Source: Komagataella phaffii GS115 (lineage: Eukaryota; Ascomycota; Pichiomycetes; Pichiales; Pichiaceae). From it: DNA of 64,000 bases. The translations under genes were made by a program, and so were the position numbers. The stretch is taken from NCBI RefSeq assembly GCF_000027005.1, contig NC_012963.1, positions 2,666,001 through 2,730,000 of the forward strand. Reading direction: 5' to 3'. The notes beneath the pieces were generated by a model that was given only the letters and a program-made list of their open reading frames with translations, did no database searches and was not told where the DNA came from. Of this stretch, positions 1 to 9,430 are shown piece by piece (position 1 is the stretch's first letter; every line of letters starts with the position of its first letter).

Positions 1-3000
1 GCACCGTCAAATGTCGAAAGACATTTGATAGAGGAAAAAAATGAGATACCTTTTACTGAATTATTGTTTCCGCAGCCTGGTTCGGGGTTACTTTTGATGT
101 TGGTAAATCTGTCTCGCTGATTCAAGAGCTCTTTTGTAGAGTTAATGGAATCAATCAAATGGTCCATCGTATAGAAAGTCCCCGCTTCAAACTTGATCTT
201 CAGCAGTTCACCAGATAATTGAGCATGCAAATTGCGAACGGGTCCATCCTTAGCTATGCTATACACAAACTTGAACGTAGGTAAAGAGGCACAATTCGGC
301 GACTCAAATTCATTTCCAGAGGCATAAAAATCAGAAGGGGTAGCACCATGGGCAAGAGACAAATAGAAACCCAAGAAGCTGATTTTTCCCATGGCCTTAT
401 GAAATATCACAAAGGCTTTCTCGTACCCCAGTATGATACCTGGATACTGGAACCTCTCTGTTCCATATATCCATCCTATGCAAAAGTTGTGTAACAGAAC
501 ATGGATTGAGTAAGACTCCAAAGTGTTCGTTATTGTCTCATCAATTGTAGGTTGAGCACTTTTGGTAGTTTCGATACATTTCTTGCGTGGAAGCTCCGAG
601 ACTGCATTAGATAACTTGTCATAGAAATGCACCAGTTTTAAAAGCAAAAACGAATTCAAAAAGACTCGAGTATACGTGCTTATGACCTGAACATTTTGTA
701 AGTTGTCTTCTTCTTCAAAATGGAGTAATTTTAATTGCAAGCCCAGACTAACAATGTTGAAGTTCTTATTGATAGGATTCTTAAAATCCATTCGAAGAAT
801 GATTGATGACAGGTCAGCGATTCCGAAGAATGGAATTATCTTCATCACGGGTAAAGCATCGTCATAGTTGGCACAATGAAAGTTTATTTCGTCTAAAATT
901 AATTTGATATTGGAGTCCGGCTCTTTGACGATGATACTTATATTGGAGAGTAAAGCAGCAAAATCAAGCAACCAAACGGAGGTACCCTTTTGCAAATCAT
1001 TTTCATTCGAGTATGATGTCTCTTTGTCAATATTGCTGTCAACTAGTGATTTTATTAGAGTTGAGATTGCATTTATGTTCCCTATAACTAGATCATAGGT
1101 TTTGGCAAAGTTCTTGAGCCCTTTAATTAAAGTTGGAATAATCATGTAGGACGAGCCAACAGTAGTACTAACGTCAAGTGATGGTTGGTTTTCATTATTT
1201 ATCGAAGCCTTGGAATCAAGTGAGAAAACATCAATTGAACCCCGAAGGAGCTCCACGTATCCTCTTTCTTGAAATTCACGTTGTAGAACTTTCAATCCGG
1301 AACGAGAAACTTCCAAATTGATAAAAGATAAGTCCTTATTACATTCCACACCCAATTCAAGCTTTTCAACATCAGTAACAACTTTGAAAGCGGAAAGAAT
1401 TTCCAAGTCTATGCTTATTAGATGGGAGTTGAAAACTACCATCAAAGGGAAGGGTAAAAATGGTAGTGGGTTCTTATCAGTTGCAAGCATACTGTTCTCA
1501 GAACTTTTTGGTCCCTTAGATATCCAACTTGTAATTATAGGTATTTCCTCATTGAGTGAAGTTAAAACCAGGATCCATGTTTGTTGGTCCTGCAAAGATT
1601 TAAATGATACCAGATCTGTATAAATGTCAACCTTTTTCAAACCCTCAGCTAGTGTTCCTATACTGGATAGATTGAGAGTGGTATCTTTGAGAGAACCAGA
1701 TAGCATGTGAGCATCAGTGTCAAAAACGACTACTGAGCTTGCTTTCTTGATGGAGGCATTAAATGTGATTGGAATAATGGAAGATGCCTCTTCGTGTATC
1801 AAATAACAAGAGCCTGCAGTCTGTGAAACAGATAGCACTAAGGAAGACTTCAGCAGAGTGAAAGTACTCAAAATCTCAGTAGCTTGAAAATCAAAATTAA
1901 AAACTGTTGGTAAAGCCGGAGCAACGGGCTTGTGCGAAACTTTTTCGTACTTGGTAAAAGAAACATTGTCAAATGCATCTTTTACGACCTTCAAATCCTT
2001 TGTCATCTTAGAACTAAAATGTGCCACTTTCAGCGAGCATTGGATGTCCAGGAAGAAATCTGTTGCTAACTGAACGGGGAGTAAAGAATTATCTGTCAGT
2101 GGCTCCTTTTTACGCACCAACTCGAAGCCAAGTTGGGTGACTTTGAAAAAAGCTGTGGTTGAATCGTTAATGTCATCTCCCAGTTTGAATAAAAATCTGC
2201 CAAGAGAGACTGTAAAGATTTTGTTAAAAGTTTTGTCATCGCTGTTGGTGTTTGTACTCAAGTCAAACTCAGGCAAGACATACTTGAAAAAATAGCATTC
2301 ATCCATATTCTCAAACTCCCAACTTCTCCAATTATTGAATGCATTGACGACTAAGTTGTGAGCCTCATTTTTGTCAACTCTTTTCCAGCTCTTGTTCACA
2401 AAGTCCCTATTCGTTTGTATTCTCCACTCTTTTGGAAGGTGATGTAGAACGTGACGGGTCCTAGCAACAATCTTCCAACTGATGTTACCTCGGATATGAC
2501 TTGTTGATGTCCGGAGAATGTGAGTTGGTTTAGTAATAACGGAGGGGTCGTGGGGTACTTTATAAATGGCCTCTTCTTGGCAAGTTGCATAAACCAAATA
2601 CGCTAGTGCTTCATCTCTTAGGCTGGAAAGCGTTTCTAATTTCGTACTGAGGTCATGAATATGCCTGTCGGCTTCTTGTGCCCAAGCAAGAACATCAGCT
2701 AATTCTTCTTGCCTTAGGTCAACTTCAATATCTTTGATGTCGACAGATCCAATGTCTCCAAAACGAGTTTCAGAAGAGTTTGCCCAAAAATTGACTTCAG
2801 AAAGTAAAATGGAGAACATATCATATGAATCTTGGTTGGTAGTGGTGTTCACTAGTTTAGCATGTATGCTTTTGACTTGTACGGCTGCAAGGAGTTCCTT
2901 TTCCGCCAATAGTATGTCCGCAATATCGTTTACTATGGGCCTTCTCTCTTCAGTTGAAAATGTAACTGAAGAGTTCACGATTCTGACATCTAGTAACTTA

Positions 3001-6000
3001 GCATTCTCTAGCGGCTGTGTGGTCTCTAATATATCTTGGATAGGTGTATCGGGTGGTATACTAAACTCTCCAAGTTTGAAATGAATTTCTGGGAGGACGA
3101 CTTTGAAGCAGAGCTTTTCAGCAAGCGGCTGCGAAAAATCAGATAAATTACTGACAATATCAAAAGTCAGCTTATCCATAGTATTCTCAAGAGTAAAGGA
3201 GTTGACGTCTTCAAATAGTGAAATAAGTGAAGCAAATCCACCCATAGAGCTAAAGGCATAAACCTTAGAAAACTTCACGACTATATTAGATTCACCAAGT
3301 CCGTTGTTGGATCGTTTGACCATATTAATATCATTCTCATCGTAATCAGTTGTAAGTCTTAGTGTATCATCATTGTTTTCCATGGAATTGGCAAAAGAAA
3401 TATTGTCAACGTCTTGTTGAATCGAAGCTTGAACTCTTTCCGGAAGTCCGCTAAGAGCTATATCTATTGAAGAATAGTTCAATGGTACTGGAAGTTCTGG
3501 TAAAGAAAATGAGGGCTTGATAGAGCCTTCTTCGTGCTTATAAATACCATGTCTCAAATCTTTGGGAATTATGAATGGCATTCTATGAGTGGGTCCATCG
3601 TGTAAAGTAACGTGCTCTGCTTGCAGTCTTCGAAATTCGTCGCTGTTTTGTTTACTTGAAAAGTTCGTAAGCACCAAAAATGTTTCAAACCCTGCTATCA
3701 TTTTCCGATCATTTTCCACATCAAACAAGCGAGCTGTTACTCTCGGAATATCTAGATCCACGCGTGATGTGTATCTTGAATTTGCTAAATCATTCAGTGT
3801 CAAACTCAGTTCTTTTAAACAAAGTTGGAGAAGAACCAGTGAGTTTTTGATTTTGACATCAACGGATTTCAAATCCAAAGAAAGACAGAGTACATCATGA
3901 ATCACAGGTATATCTATTATTAGCATGTTTTCAACATCTTTATAACCGAATGCCAGGGAATGCAATGCATTGACTAATCTGTCCAAAAATCTGGGTTCAC
4001 TATCAATTAACACACTGCCGATGACAAAATCCCATTTGCAAAAATAAGTTGGCTCTAAAGGAGGCAAACCAAAAATTCTGTGCCCATGGACAGCTAGTCC
4101 ATCAATTTGAATATCTGGAGTCCAATCATCATAAACCCTGGAAATTGTGCGTTGGAACAGCACTTCATTAGAGCTAGTATTTTCCACTTCGAATCCTTTA
4201 GCAGGAGATAAATTTGCTTGCAAATCCATGTAGTAATTTGTGAATCGAATGTCAATGTCAAGAGAGTCAAAGTTTAAGGCAACATGAGATTCATTGCATT
4301 TGTAAATATTTTCTGGAAGAACTATGGTTCCATTCTTGACACAGAATGAAAACAGAATATCCGTTTCGTTGGTGGTCCTAGGTAATACCATTGAATGCTT
4401 ATTATTCTTCGAATCTGTATCGGAAACGGTATCAGAACTGAGTTCCGTATCTATAGATGAATCATCTGTCTGTCTATCAATAGAATCGTCATCTTCGGGC
4501 TTGGGAACATTTGACGAGCTTTCAAATAATTTGCTGTAAAGTGAAAAACTCTTAGACCTGTTTATAGTAGAGAGGTCATCACTCGTGCGTGAATATATGT
4601 TGGTTTCATTGCCCGTGCCCATGTTTTCATTAGCCTTCGCCTGGTGAAATTCGTCCAGTGTTTTGAAGTGAATGTTTTCCCCGAAATAGTTCTCCTTAAT
4701 AATCATGATGTAACGGATTATCCATCCATATGTCTGTAGAGTGGTGTCTTCTGAAGTACATTTTATAATAACAGTATCAACAGCATTAATATCCAAGACA
4801 GAATAATAAGTGTACTCGCCTTCTAGTTCAAAATTCACTGCCCTGCCTACTTCTTTATTGTCGCAGAATGAGGAAAGGGTGTGCCATGGGGGAAGAGACA
4901 AGGACATATGAAACATATCTGTTCGAATTTTGTATGAAACAGTATTGTGCTTTCTCACAATAGTCTCCAAAGGTATACTTATGTTGCACGTAGTCGAAGC
5001 ACCGCTTATGCAAACAAATGTGTTATCATTTAGATCAACCGAGTTATTAATGATATTGGAGTCATTGATGTTCAGGTACAGCTTGTAGTTGTCTATGGTC
5101 CAGTTTATGTAGTAATGAAATGGTTTGAACATTTCGTATGGGGTAGGGTTGCCTGAACCAAAATCGTCAAACAAGTCCAACATCAAAGTAACGTGCTCTC
5201 TTAAAAGAAAAAAATCGGCATCTTTCGATTTCAAATCAGCAGTCCAGTTTGTATACCCATTCCAAGCCAAAGGGGCTGACATATCAATAAACACTACATG
5301 TTCTGTAGCTTTGATAAGAACGTTATGATTAATACTGGTTCTTACCTCTATGTCTTTCAAATAAATATTGACCAAATTTTTCCAGCCATCTTCCAGGGGA
5401 ACAGAGCCTGAACTGATTGAAACATTCGACTTCTTATTTGTCTTCAATTCTAACCAAGCAAATGGTCTTTTGGTGTTTATAGTTTCAAGATTTACATCTT
5501 CACCAAACCTATCCTTCAAAGATTGTAAGAATGAAGCGTTCTTACTGGACTCCTTAAAAGGAACTCTCAACGTCAGAGTATCTTCAACTTCAAAGGTTAT
5601 CTTGAAGTCAGTATATTTGCGTATATCTCCAGGCTTCAGTTTCTCGATTGGAGCATGATCCCTACAGAGATATGGGAACACCATCTGTTGCAGAGAGTAC
5701 CGCTGTCTATCAGCCCATGGACCATAATGAATTAGCGCATTTGAAGATGAAATACTAAGTCCAGAGAGAGGGGGTGGCCCGTTATTCCCAATATTGGGCG
5801 TTATGCTATCTCCTGTTGACATATCAGGTTCTACCGGGACTCTGCCAGGAATATCAAAAAAATAAACCACATCCAGAGAATCGGCTGAAACAATATTGGA
5901 GTATCTGGCGTATTCTTCATTCAAAGAAGAAAACATAGTATCACCAAGTTCATCGTCGAATGCTGCATATCTCGACAACCCATTCCATTGGCGAACAAAA

Positions 6001-6944
6001 TAGTCTAAAGTCATGGCTCTCTCTAACTTATGTGATTTTGCCTTTGGAACTAGTTTGGACGCCAGTCCAAGTAATGCTTGTATCAGTTTTCTTCTTTTGG
6101 TGAGCAAGTTGTCAGGATTCGTTGAGGAAGAGTCATTTTTTTGATAAGCCAAGTTAGGAGTAAAATGCACTTTGACGTTAGAGTTTTTGAGGTTGATGTT
6201 GAATTGAGCCAGGTCCAGCCTGCAGGAGGGTCTCATTAGGTCCAACGAACCTTCTGTATTATCCGATGTCATCGTTAAAACTGATTCAACAGTATCATTA
6301 CCAACTACAACACAGCATTTATGGAAAAGTATTCCTACTGGAAGAACTTTGAACCATTTGGGGGGAACACATTCATCAGCTCTGTTATCGGATTGAGATG
6401 AAAGTGAATGTATGGAATCTGACAGTTTTTCCAAGCTAGGTTCTGAATCTTGTTCTTTGTTTTGTGTTTGGCCTCGTGCTTGATTTCGATCCAATTTCAA
6501 CTGCCTTAGTATCTCATCGTACGCTGCGGTTCTATTATACATGAATATTTCAAATCCGTAAAGTTGAAGTAAAAATCTACAGGGCAGCTTTGCGTTTTCC
6601 GGTGTATCGTTCATGAAGGCAGGCTCTCGTGTATTCAGTAGCCAGTATCTCCACGTCAACGTACCATGGAGAATTGATATTGTGAAATCTTTGTTGATAA
6701 TTGTAAGATTCTTGAAGAATACTCTCCCGCCCAAGACGCTTATCTTAAAAGAATGAACGCTCACATGAACCTTATGGCGTTTCCACAGGGTGAAATATAG
6801 TACCTTAGTTATGATAAAGGCAACAATTCGGTGCATGTAGAATAGGGAAAATATGGTGACACAAACGGTCAAAATCCATGTGAGCAATAATGACCAGTAC
6901 AAATTAGCACCTCCATCTAGCAGGACGGAGTTGAACTCGGCCAT
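1..6944 (-). CDS. CSF1: Csf1-type bridge-like lipid transfer protein (3' end outside window)
   Basis: One frame stays open from the ATG at 6944 to the left edge, giving the first 2,314 codons of a giant protein; S. cerevisiae Csf1 is about 2,950 residues, so roughly the last fifth is missing. The N-terminus has a hydrophobic segment at about residues 17-45, followed by a chorein-like start (VHVSVHSFKISVLGGRVFFKN) and then long beta-rich, low-similarity sequence, as expected for the hydrophobic groove of this family. Family knowledge: Csf1/BLTP1 proteins sit at ER contact sites and move phospholipids; the yeast gene is needed for growth in the cold. I spot-checked the frame near the left edge, around 3.0 kb and through the N-terminal third and saw no stop or intron. 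The call rests on size, topology and N-terminal similarity. Confidence 0.85.
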   Translation of the reverse strand, partial: MAEFNSVLLDGGANLYWSLLLTWILTVCVTIFSLFYMHRIVAFIITKVLYFTLWKRHKVHVSVHSFKISVLGGRVFFKNLTIINKDFTISILHGTLTWRYWLLNTREPAFMNDTPENAKLPCRFLLQLYGFEIFMYNRTAAYDEILRQLKLDRNQARGQTQNKEQDSEPSLEKLSDSIHSLSSQSDNRADECVPPKWFKVLPVGILFHKCCVVVGNDTVESVLTMTSDNTEGSLDLMRPSCRLDLAQFNINLKNSNVKVHFTPNLAYQKNDSSSTNPDNLLTKRRKLIQALLGLASKLVPKAKSHKLERAMTLDYFVRQWNGLSRYAAFDDELGDTMFSSLNEEYARYSNIVSADSLDVVYFFDIPGRVPVEPDMSTGDSITPNIGNNGPPPLSGLSISSSNALIHYGPWADRQRYSLQQMVFPYLCRDHAPIEKLKPGDIRKYTDFKITFEVEDTLTLRVPFKESSKNASFLQSLKDRFGEDVNLETINTKRPFAWLELKTNKKSNVSISSGSVPLEDGWKNLVNIYLKDIEVRTSINHNVLIKATEHVVFIDMSAPLAWNGYTNWTADLKSKDADFFLLREHVTLMLDLFDDFGSGNPTPYEMFKPFHYYINWTIDNYKLYLNINDSNIINNSVDLNDNTFVCISGASTTCNISIPLETIVRKHNTVSYKIRTDMFHMSLSLPPWHTLSSFCDNKEVGRAVNFELEGEYTYYSVLDINAVDTVIIKCTSEDTTLQTYGWIIRYIMIIKENYFGENIHFKTLDEFHQAKANENMGTGNETNIYSRTSDDLSTINRSKSFSLYSKLFESSSNVPKPEDDDSIDRQTDDSSIDTELSSDTVSDTDSKNNKHSMVLPRTTNETDILFSFCVKNGTIVLPENIYKCNESHVALNFDSLDIDIRFTNYYMDLQANLSPAKGFEVENTSSNEVLFQRTISRVYDDWTPDIQIDGLAVHGHRIFGLPPLEPTYFCKWDFVIGSVLIDSEPRFLDRLVNALHSLAFGYKDVENMLIIDIPVIHDVLCLSLDLKSVDVKIKNSLVLLQLCLKELSLTLNDLANSRYTSRVDLDIPRVTARLFDVENDRKMIAGFETFLVLTNFSSKQNSDEFRRLQAEHVTLHDGPTHRMPFIIPKDLRHGIYKHEEGSIKPSFSLPELPVPLNYSSIDIALSGLPERVQASIQQDVDNISFANSMENNDDTLRLTTDYDENDINMVKRSNNGLGESNIVVKFSKVYAFSSMGGFASLISLFEDVNSFTLENTMDKLTFDIVSNLSDFSQPLAEKLCFKVVLPEIHFKLGEFSIPPDTPIQDILETTQPLENAKLLDVRIVNSSVTFSTEERRPIVNDIADILLAEKELLAAVQVKSIHAKLVNTTTNQDSYDMFSILLSEVNFWANSSETRFGDIGSVDIKDIEVDLRQEELADVLAWAQEADRHIHDLSTKLETLSSLRDEALAYLVYATCQEEAIYKVPHDPSVITKPTHILRTSTSHIRGNISWKIVARTRHVLHHLPKEWRIQTNRDFVNKSWKRVDKNEAHNLVVNAFNNWRSWEFENMDECYFFKYVLPEFDLSTNTNSDDKTFNKIFTVSLGRFLFKLGDDINDSTTAFFKVTQLGFELVRKKEPLTDNSLLPVQLATDFFLDIQCSLKVAHFSSKMTKDLKVVKDAFDNVSFTKYEKVSHKPVAPALPTVFNFDFQATEILSTFTLLKSSLVLSVSQTAGSCYLIHEEASSIIPITFNASIKKASSVVVFDTDAHMLSGSLKDTTLNLSSIGTLAEGLKKVDIYTDLVSFKSLQDQQTWILVLTSLNEEIPIITSWISKGPKSSENSMLATDKNPLPFLPFPLMVVFNSHLISIDLEILSAFKVVTDVEKLELGVECNKDLSFINLEVSRSGLKVLQREFQERGYVELLRGSIDVFSLDSKASINNENQPSLDVSTTVGSSYMIIPTLIKGLKNFAKTYDLVIGNINAISTLIKSLVDSNIDKETSYSNENDLQKGTSVWLLDFAALLSNISIIVKEPDSNIKLILDEINFHCANYDDALPVMKIIPFFGIADLSSIILRMDFKNPINKNFNIVSLGLQLKLLHFEEEDNLQNVQVISTYTRVFLNSFLLLKLVHFYDKLSNAVSELPRKKCIETTKSAQPTIDETITNTLESYSIHVLLHNFCIGWIYGTERFQYPGIILGYEKAFVIFHKAMGKISFLGFYLSLAHGATPSDFYASGNEFESPNCASLPTFKFVYSIAKDGPVRNLHAQLSGELLKIKFEAGTFYTMDHLIDSINSTKELLNQRDRFTNIKSNPEPGCGNNNSVKGISFFSSIKCLSTFDG

Positions 6945-7204
6945 AGTTGCTATGGATTTGGTAGTCGATAAGGCGTGGGCACAGAAGGTTGTAGGTCAAT
7001 TATGGGCATATTTATTTGACGTCGCGATTTAATCAGAATACGATGTTAGAGGCAAGTTAGATTACAGACGATAGGGCAAAAGCTTCCGGTACTATAAAAA
7101 AAGATGGCCAGCAAGCTTCTTCTAAGGCCCAGCATTAGAATTAGCGGCGTCCTTTTGATAGGACAAAAATTGAAACAAAAAAACTAGGAATTTGACCTGG
7201 GTAT

Positions 7205-8467
7205 CTATTTACTTGGCAATCGAAATTGTGCAAAACTTAATTTTCTCCTAGGAGGGGTATTCAACGGGATAGGACTTCTATCAGAAGGAGAAAATATAGA
7301 TGATGGAGCCATTGCAACTGATTCAGAGTCATACGTTGCTGATGTTGCTGTAGAAAAAATTGAAGTTGAAATCGAACTAGGACTATCCGAAATCGGGTTG
7401 GAAGATGTTGTTCCCATCGAAGACGATAAAGAGGGTTCAGAATCGATACAGTACCCGCTGTCGGTTGCTGAAGTGGAAAGCATTCTGGATAGTCTGGATG
7501 GTCTTTTGGCTTGTTTCGTGGTAATTTCCTGGGATTTAACGGGAAGAGGTAACCTCGATGGTAGCGCTGTACCTGGTAACGTTAACATGTTTTGCTCTTT
7601 CTGCGCTGTATCCTTCTTACTAAAGTATTCTTTGAGCTGCTCAACATTCTCAATAAGAGATAAAAGAACCAGCTCATTGCTCTCAAAGTTGACCATTAAA
7701 TCCTCACTGCTGGAGTAGTGGTCCGATTTGAAGAGCACAACCTGAAATATTCTGGCGATATTCTTGCCGTCCATTTTCGTTACTGCTGCCACATCTGGTT
7801 GCAAGAGACTGTTGAAAAATTCCAAAAGATATAACAACAAATGTAGCTGGAACTTGTTTAACGATTCCAGAGTCTCAGCATAACCCTCCCAGTCTCCAAG
7901 TTCAATTAACTGGAGCCTCTGCTGCAAGTTAGTGGATACAAGAGGCAAAGAAAGTCTGGTAATAAATCTTTTCATTATTGTTGCAGCATCAAAGCTGTCA
8001 AGATCTAGCCCCTCAAAGGCCAGTTTCTGCTCACTACTGAGTGACTCTTCGATCTCTTTAACTTTTTTCAGGCTCCCACTAACCCTAAAGATCCCTTCTA
8101 CAGGTTCGTTGTTCTTGATAAACTCACAGGCGTTGTGAAGAATTTCAGGGATCCTCAAATTTAGTGTTTCATCTCCAGACAACTCAAGCTTAACTTCTGC
8201 AAACTGCTGATTCTCCAACTCACTCTCTAAAGCATAATCCTCATCTATAGGAGAATGGAGAGCAGCTGAATTTTGCGCTGATAAAGCAAGTGGTCTGAGT
8301 TTTGGGATGCTATCATTTGCATCTGTTAACAACAAAGGGTGGGAAATACTTGTGCCGGTTGCAGGAGGAGTAGCTGATGCTCTACGCTTCGATCTAAACA
8401 ACGGGAAAGTGCGCCGTTGCTCTTTAGTAAACCAAGATTTCAGGCCGTTTACTTTATCTATCTCCAT
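7205..8467 (-). CDS. RhoGAP-domain protein
   Basis: The first ATG of the frame is at 8467, giving 420 residues; the frame is open upstream but without another ATG. A RhoGAP domain lies at about residues 100-300. It contains the arginine-finger motif GIFRVSG (Arg128), the following KKVKEIEESL helix, and helices around AATIMKRFITRLSLPLV and FQLHLLLYLLEFF. Such domains stimulate GTP hydrolysis on Rho/Cdc42 GTPases and act in polarity and cell-wall control. The N-terminus is basic and Ser/Thr-rich, and the C-terminal 120 residues are Ser/Thr/Pro-rich and probably disordered. No BAR, PH, LIM or Sec14 domain is visible, so it is shorter than Bem3, Rga1 or Lrg1. ECM25 and SAC7/BAG7 are possible relatives, but I cannot assign an orthologue. 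It is transcribed away from SMX2. Confidence 0.8.
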   Translation of the reverse strand: MEIDKVNGLKSWFTKEQRRTFPLFRSKRRASATPPATGTSISHPLLLTDANDSIPKLRPLALSAQNSAALHSPIDEDYALESELENQQFAEVKLELSGDETLNLRIPEILHNACEFIKNNEPVEGIFRVSGSLKKVKEIEESLSSEQKLAFEGLDLDSFDAATIMKRFITRLSLPLVSTNLQQRLQLIELGDWEGYAETLESLNKFQLHLLLYLLEFFNSLLQPDVAAVTKMDGKNIARIFQVVLFKSDHYSSSEDLMVNFESNELVLLSLIENVEQLKEYFSKKDTAQKEQNMLTLPGTALPSRLPLPVKSQEITTKQAKRPSRLSRMLSTSATDSGYCIDSEPSLSSSMGTTSSNPISDSPSSISTSIFSTATSATYDSESVAMAPSSIFSPSDRSPIPLNTPPRRKLSFAQFRLPSK

Positions 8468-9108
8468 GATAGCCGGAGTGTTTAACCGATGATGGAAGGA
8501 AAAACAAAAGTGGCTGACAGTGTTAGAATTGGGGGGCTCCACGAGTGAATCGACGTTGATGAAACAAGACACCTTGAATGCACAATGTTGCAACTATCAT
8601 GCAGTTATCATGCAGCTATCACGAAAAAAACGAAATAGGGACTTTAATGAAGGCAGATAACCTGTGATTTGATTGAATTCCCAGATGCACAGATTTTCGT
8701 GACTCAAACAAGGCTGCAAGTGAAGTGAACGCGGAACTGGAACTCCTGTCATGTTTCAGTGGAGGGTCGTCACACTGAAACGAGCGAGCTTAGGGACATT
8801 TTTCACAACAGGAGAAATCTGCCCGCTCATTGACACACCGTTGTAGCCCTCAGGACCGTGCTCTTATTCTTTCTTGGCAGCCCCTTCATGGTAGCTATTA
8901 GTACCCGTAAGCACTAGAATCCACAGCTGCGAGATAATCAGTGTGCCAATCTCAGTTTGTAATCCCACAGGTGCTTGAAAAAGAAAAGTGAAAAAATACG
9001 TTCAAGAACACTACCTTTAGCATCCGACATCGTCTCTGATGTGCCTTCGCGCATAGATCGAACTTCAAACTTTCTGTCCTGGAATCATCGCATCGTGTCT
9101 TCCTACAA
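8468..9108. other. Intergenic region between divergent RhoGAP gene and SMX2
   Basis: This 641-bp stretch separates two divergent genes and must hold both promoters. I see no convincing ORF, RNA gene or repeat in it. Sequence close to the SMX2 start is C/T-rich, as is common in yeast leaders. Confidence 0.6.
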
Positions 9109-9342
9109 ATGGTCATTTCCACTCCAGAACTGAAGAAATACCTCCATCACAGGATCTCCGTCAAGATAAATGCTGGCCGTCAGATAGAGGGTCTTTTGAC
9201 CGGGTACGATGTCTTCTTGAACCTGACTTTAGATGATTGTGTTCAAGTTAATCCCAGTAACAGGGCTGAAGATACCCCTGTTGGGTCCTGCGTTCTTAGA
9301 GGGAACAGCGTCATTAGCATAGAAGCCCTGGAGGCCTTGTAG
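9109..9342 (+). CDS. SMX2: Small nuclear ribonucleoprotein SmG
   Basis: This 77-residue protein matches SmG over its whole length. The start VISTPELKKYLHHRISVKI is the Sm1 motif region, followed by the GLLTGYDVFLNLTLDD block, and the end CVLRGNSVISIEAL is the Sm2 motif with the RNA-contacting RGN. SmG is one of seven Sm proteins that form the ring around the uridine-rich site of spliceosomal U1, U2, U4 and U5 snRNAs in the nucleus. The length equals that of the S. cerevisiae protein, and the ATG at 9109 fits the start of the family. Its 3' end faces that of the IES1-like gene only 88 bp away. Confidence 0.95.
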   Translation: MVISTPELKKYLHHRISVKINAGRQIEGLLTGYDVFLNLTLDDCVQVNPSNRAEDTPVGSCVLRGNSVISIEALEAL

Positions 9343-9430
9343 AATTGATTGATATGTATTGTATATACAAATAAAAGGTGCCCAGATTTCTGGCTCACCT
9401 AAGTCATACAACTTTTTCAACTACAGATTC

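Noticed and set aside
7932..8138. 68-codon plus-strand frame opposite the RhoGAP domain
   Set aside because: It is opposite conserved domain codons, including the arginine finger, and has no independent support.
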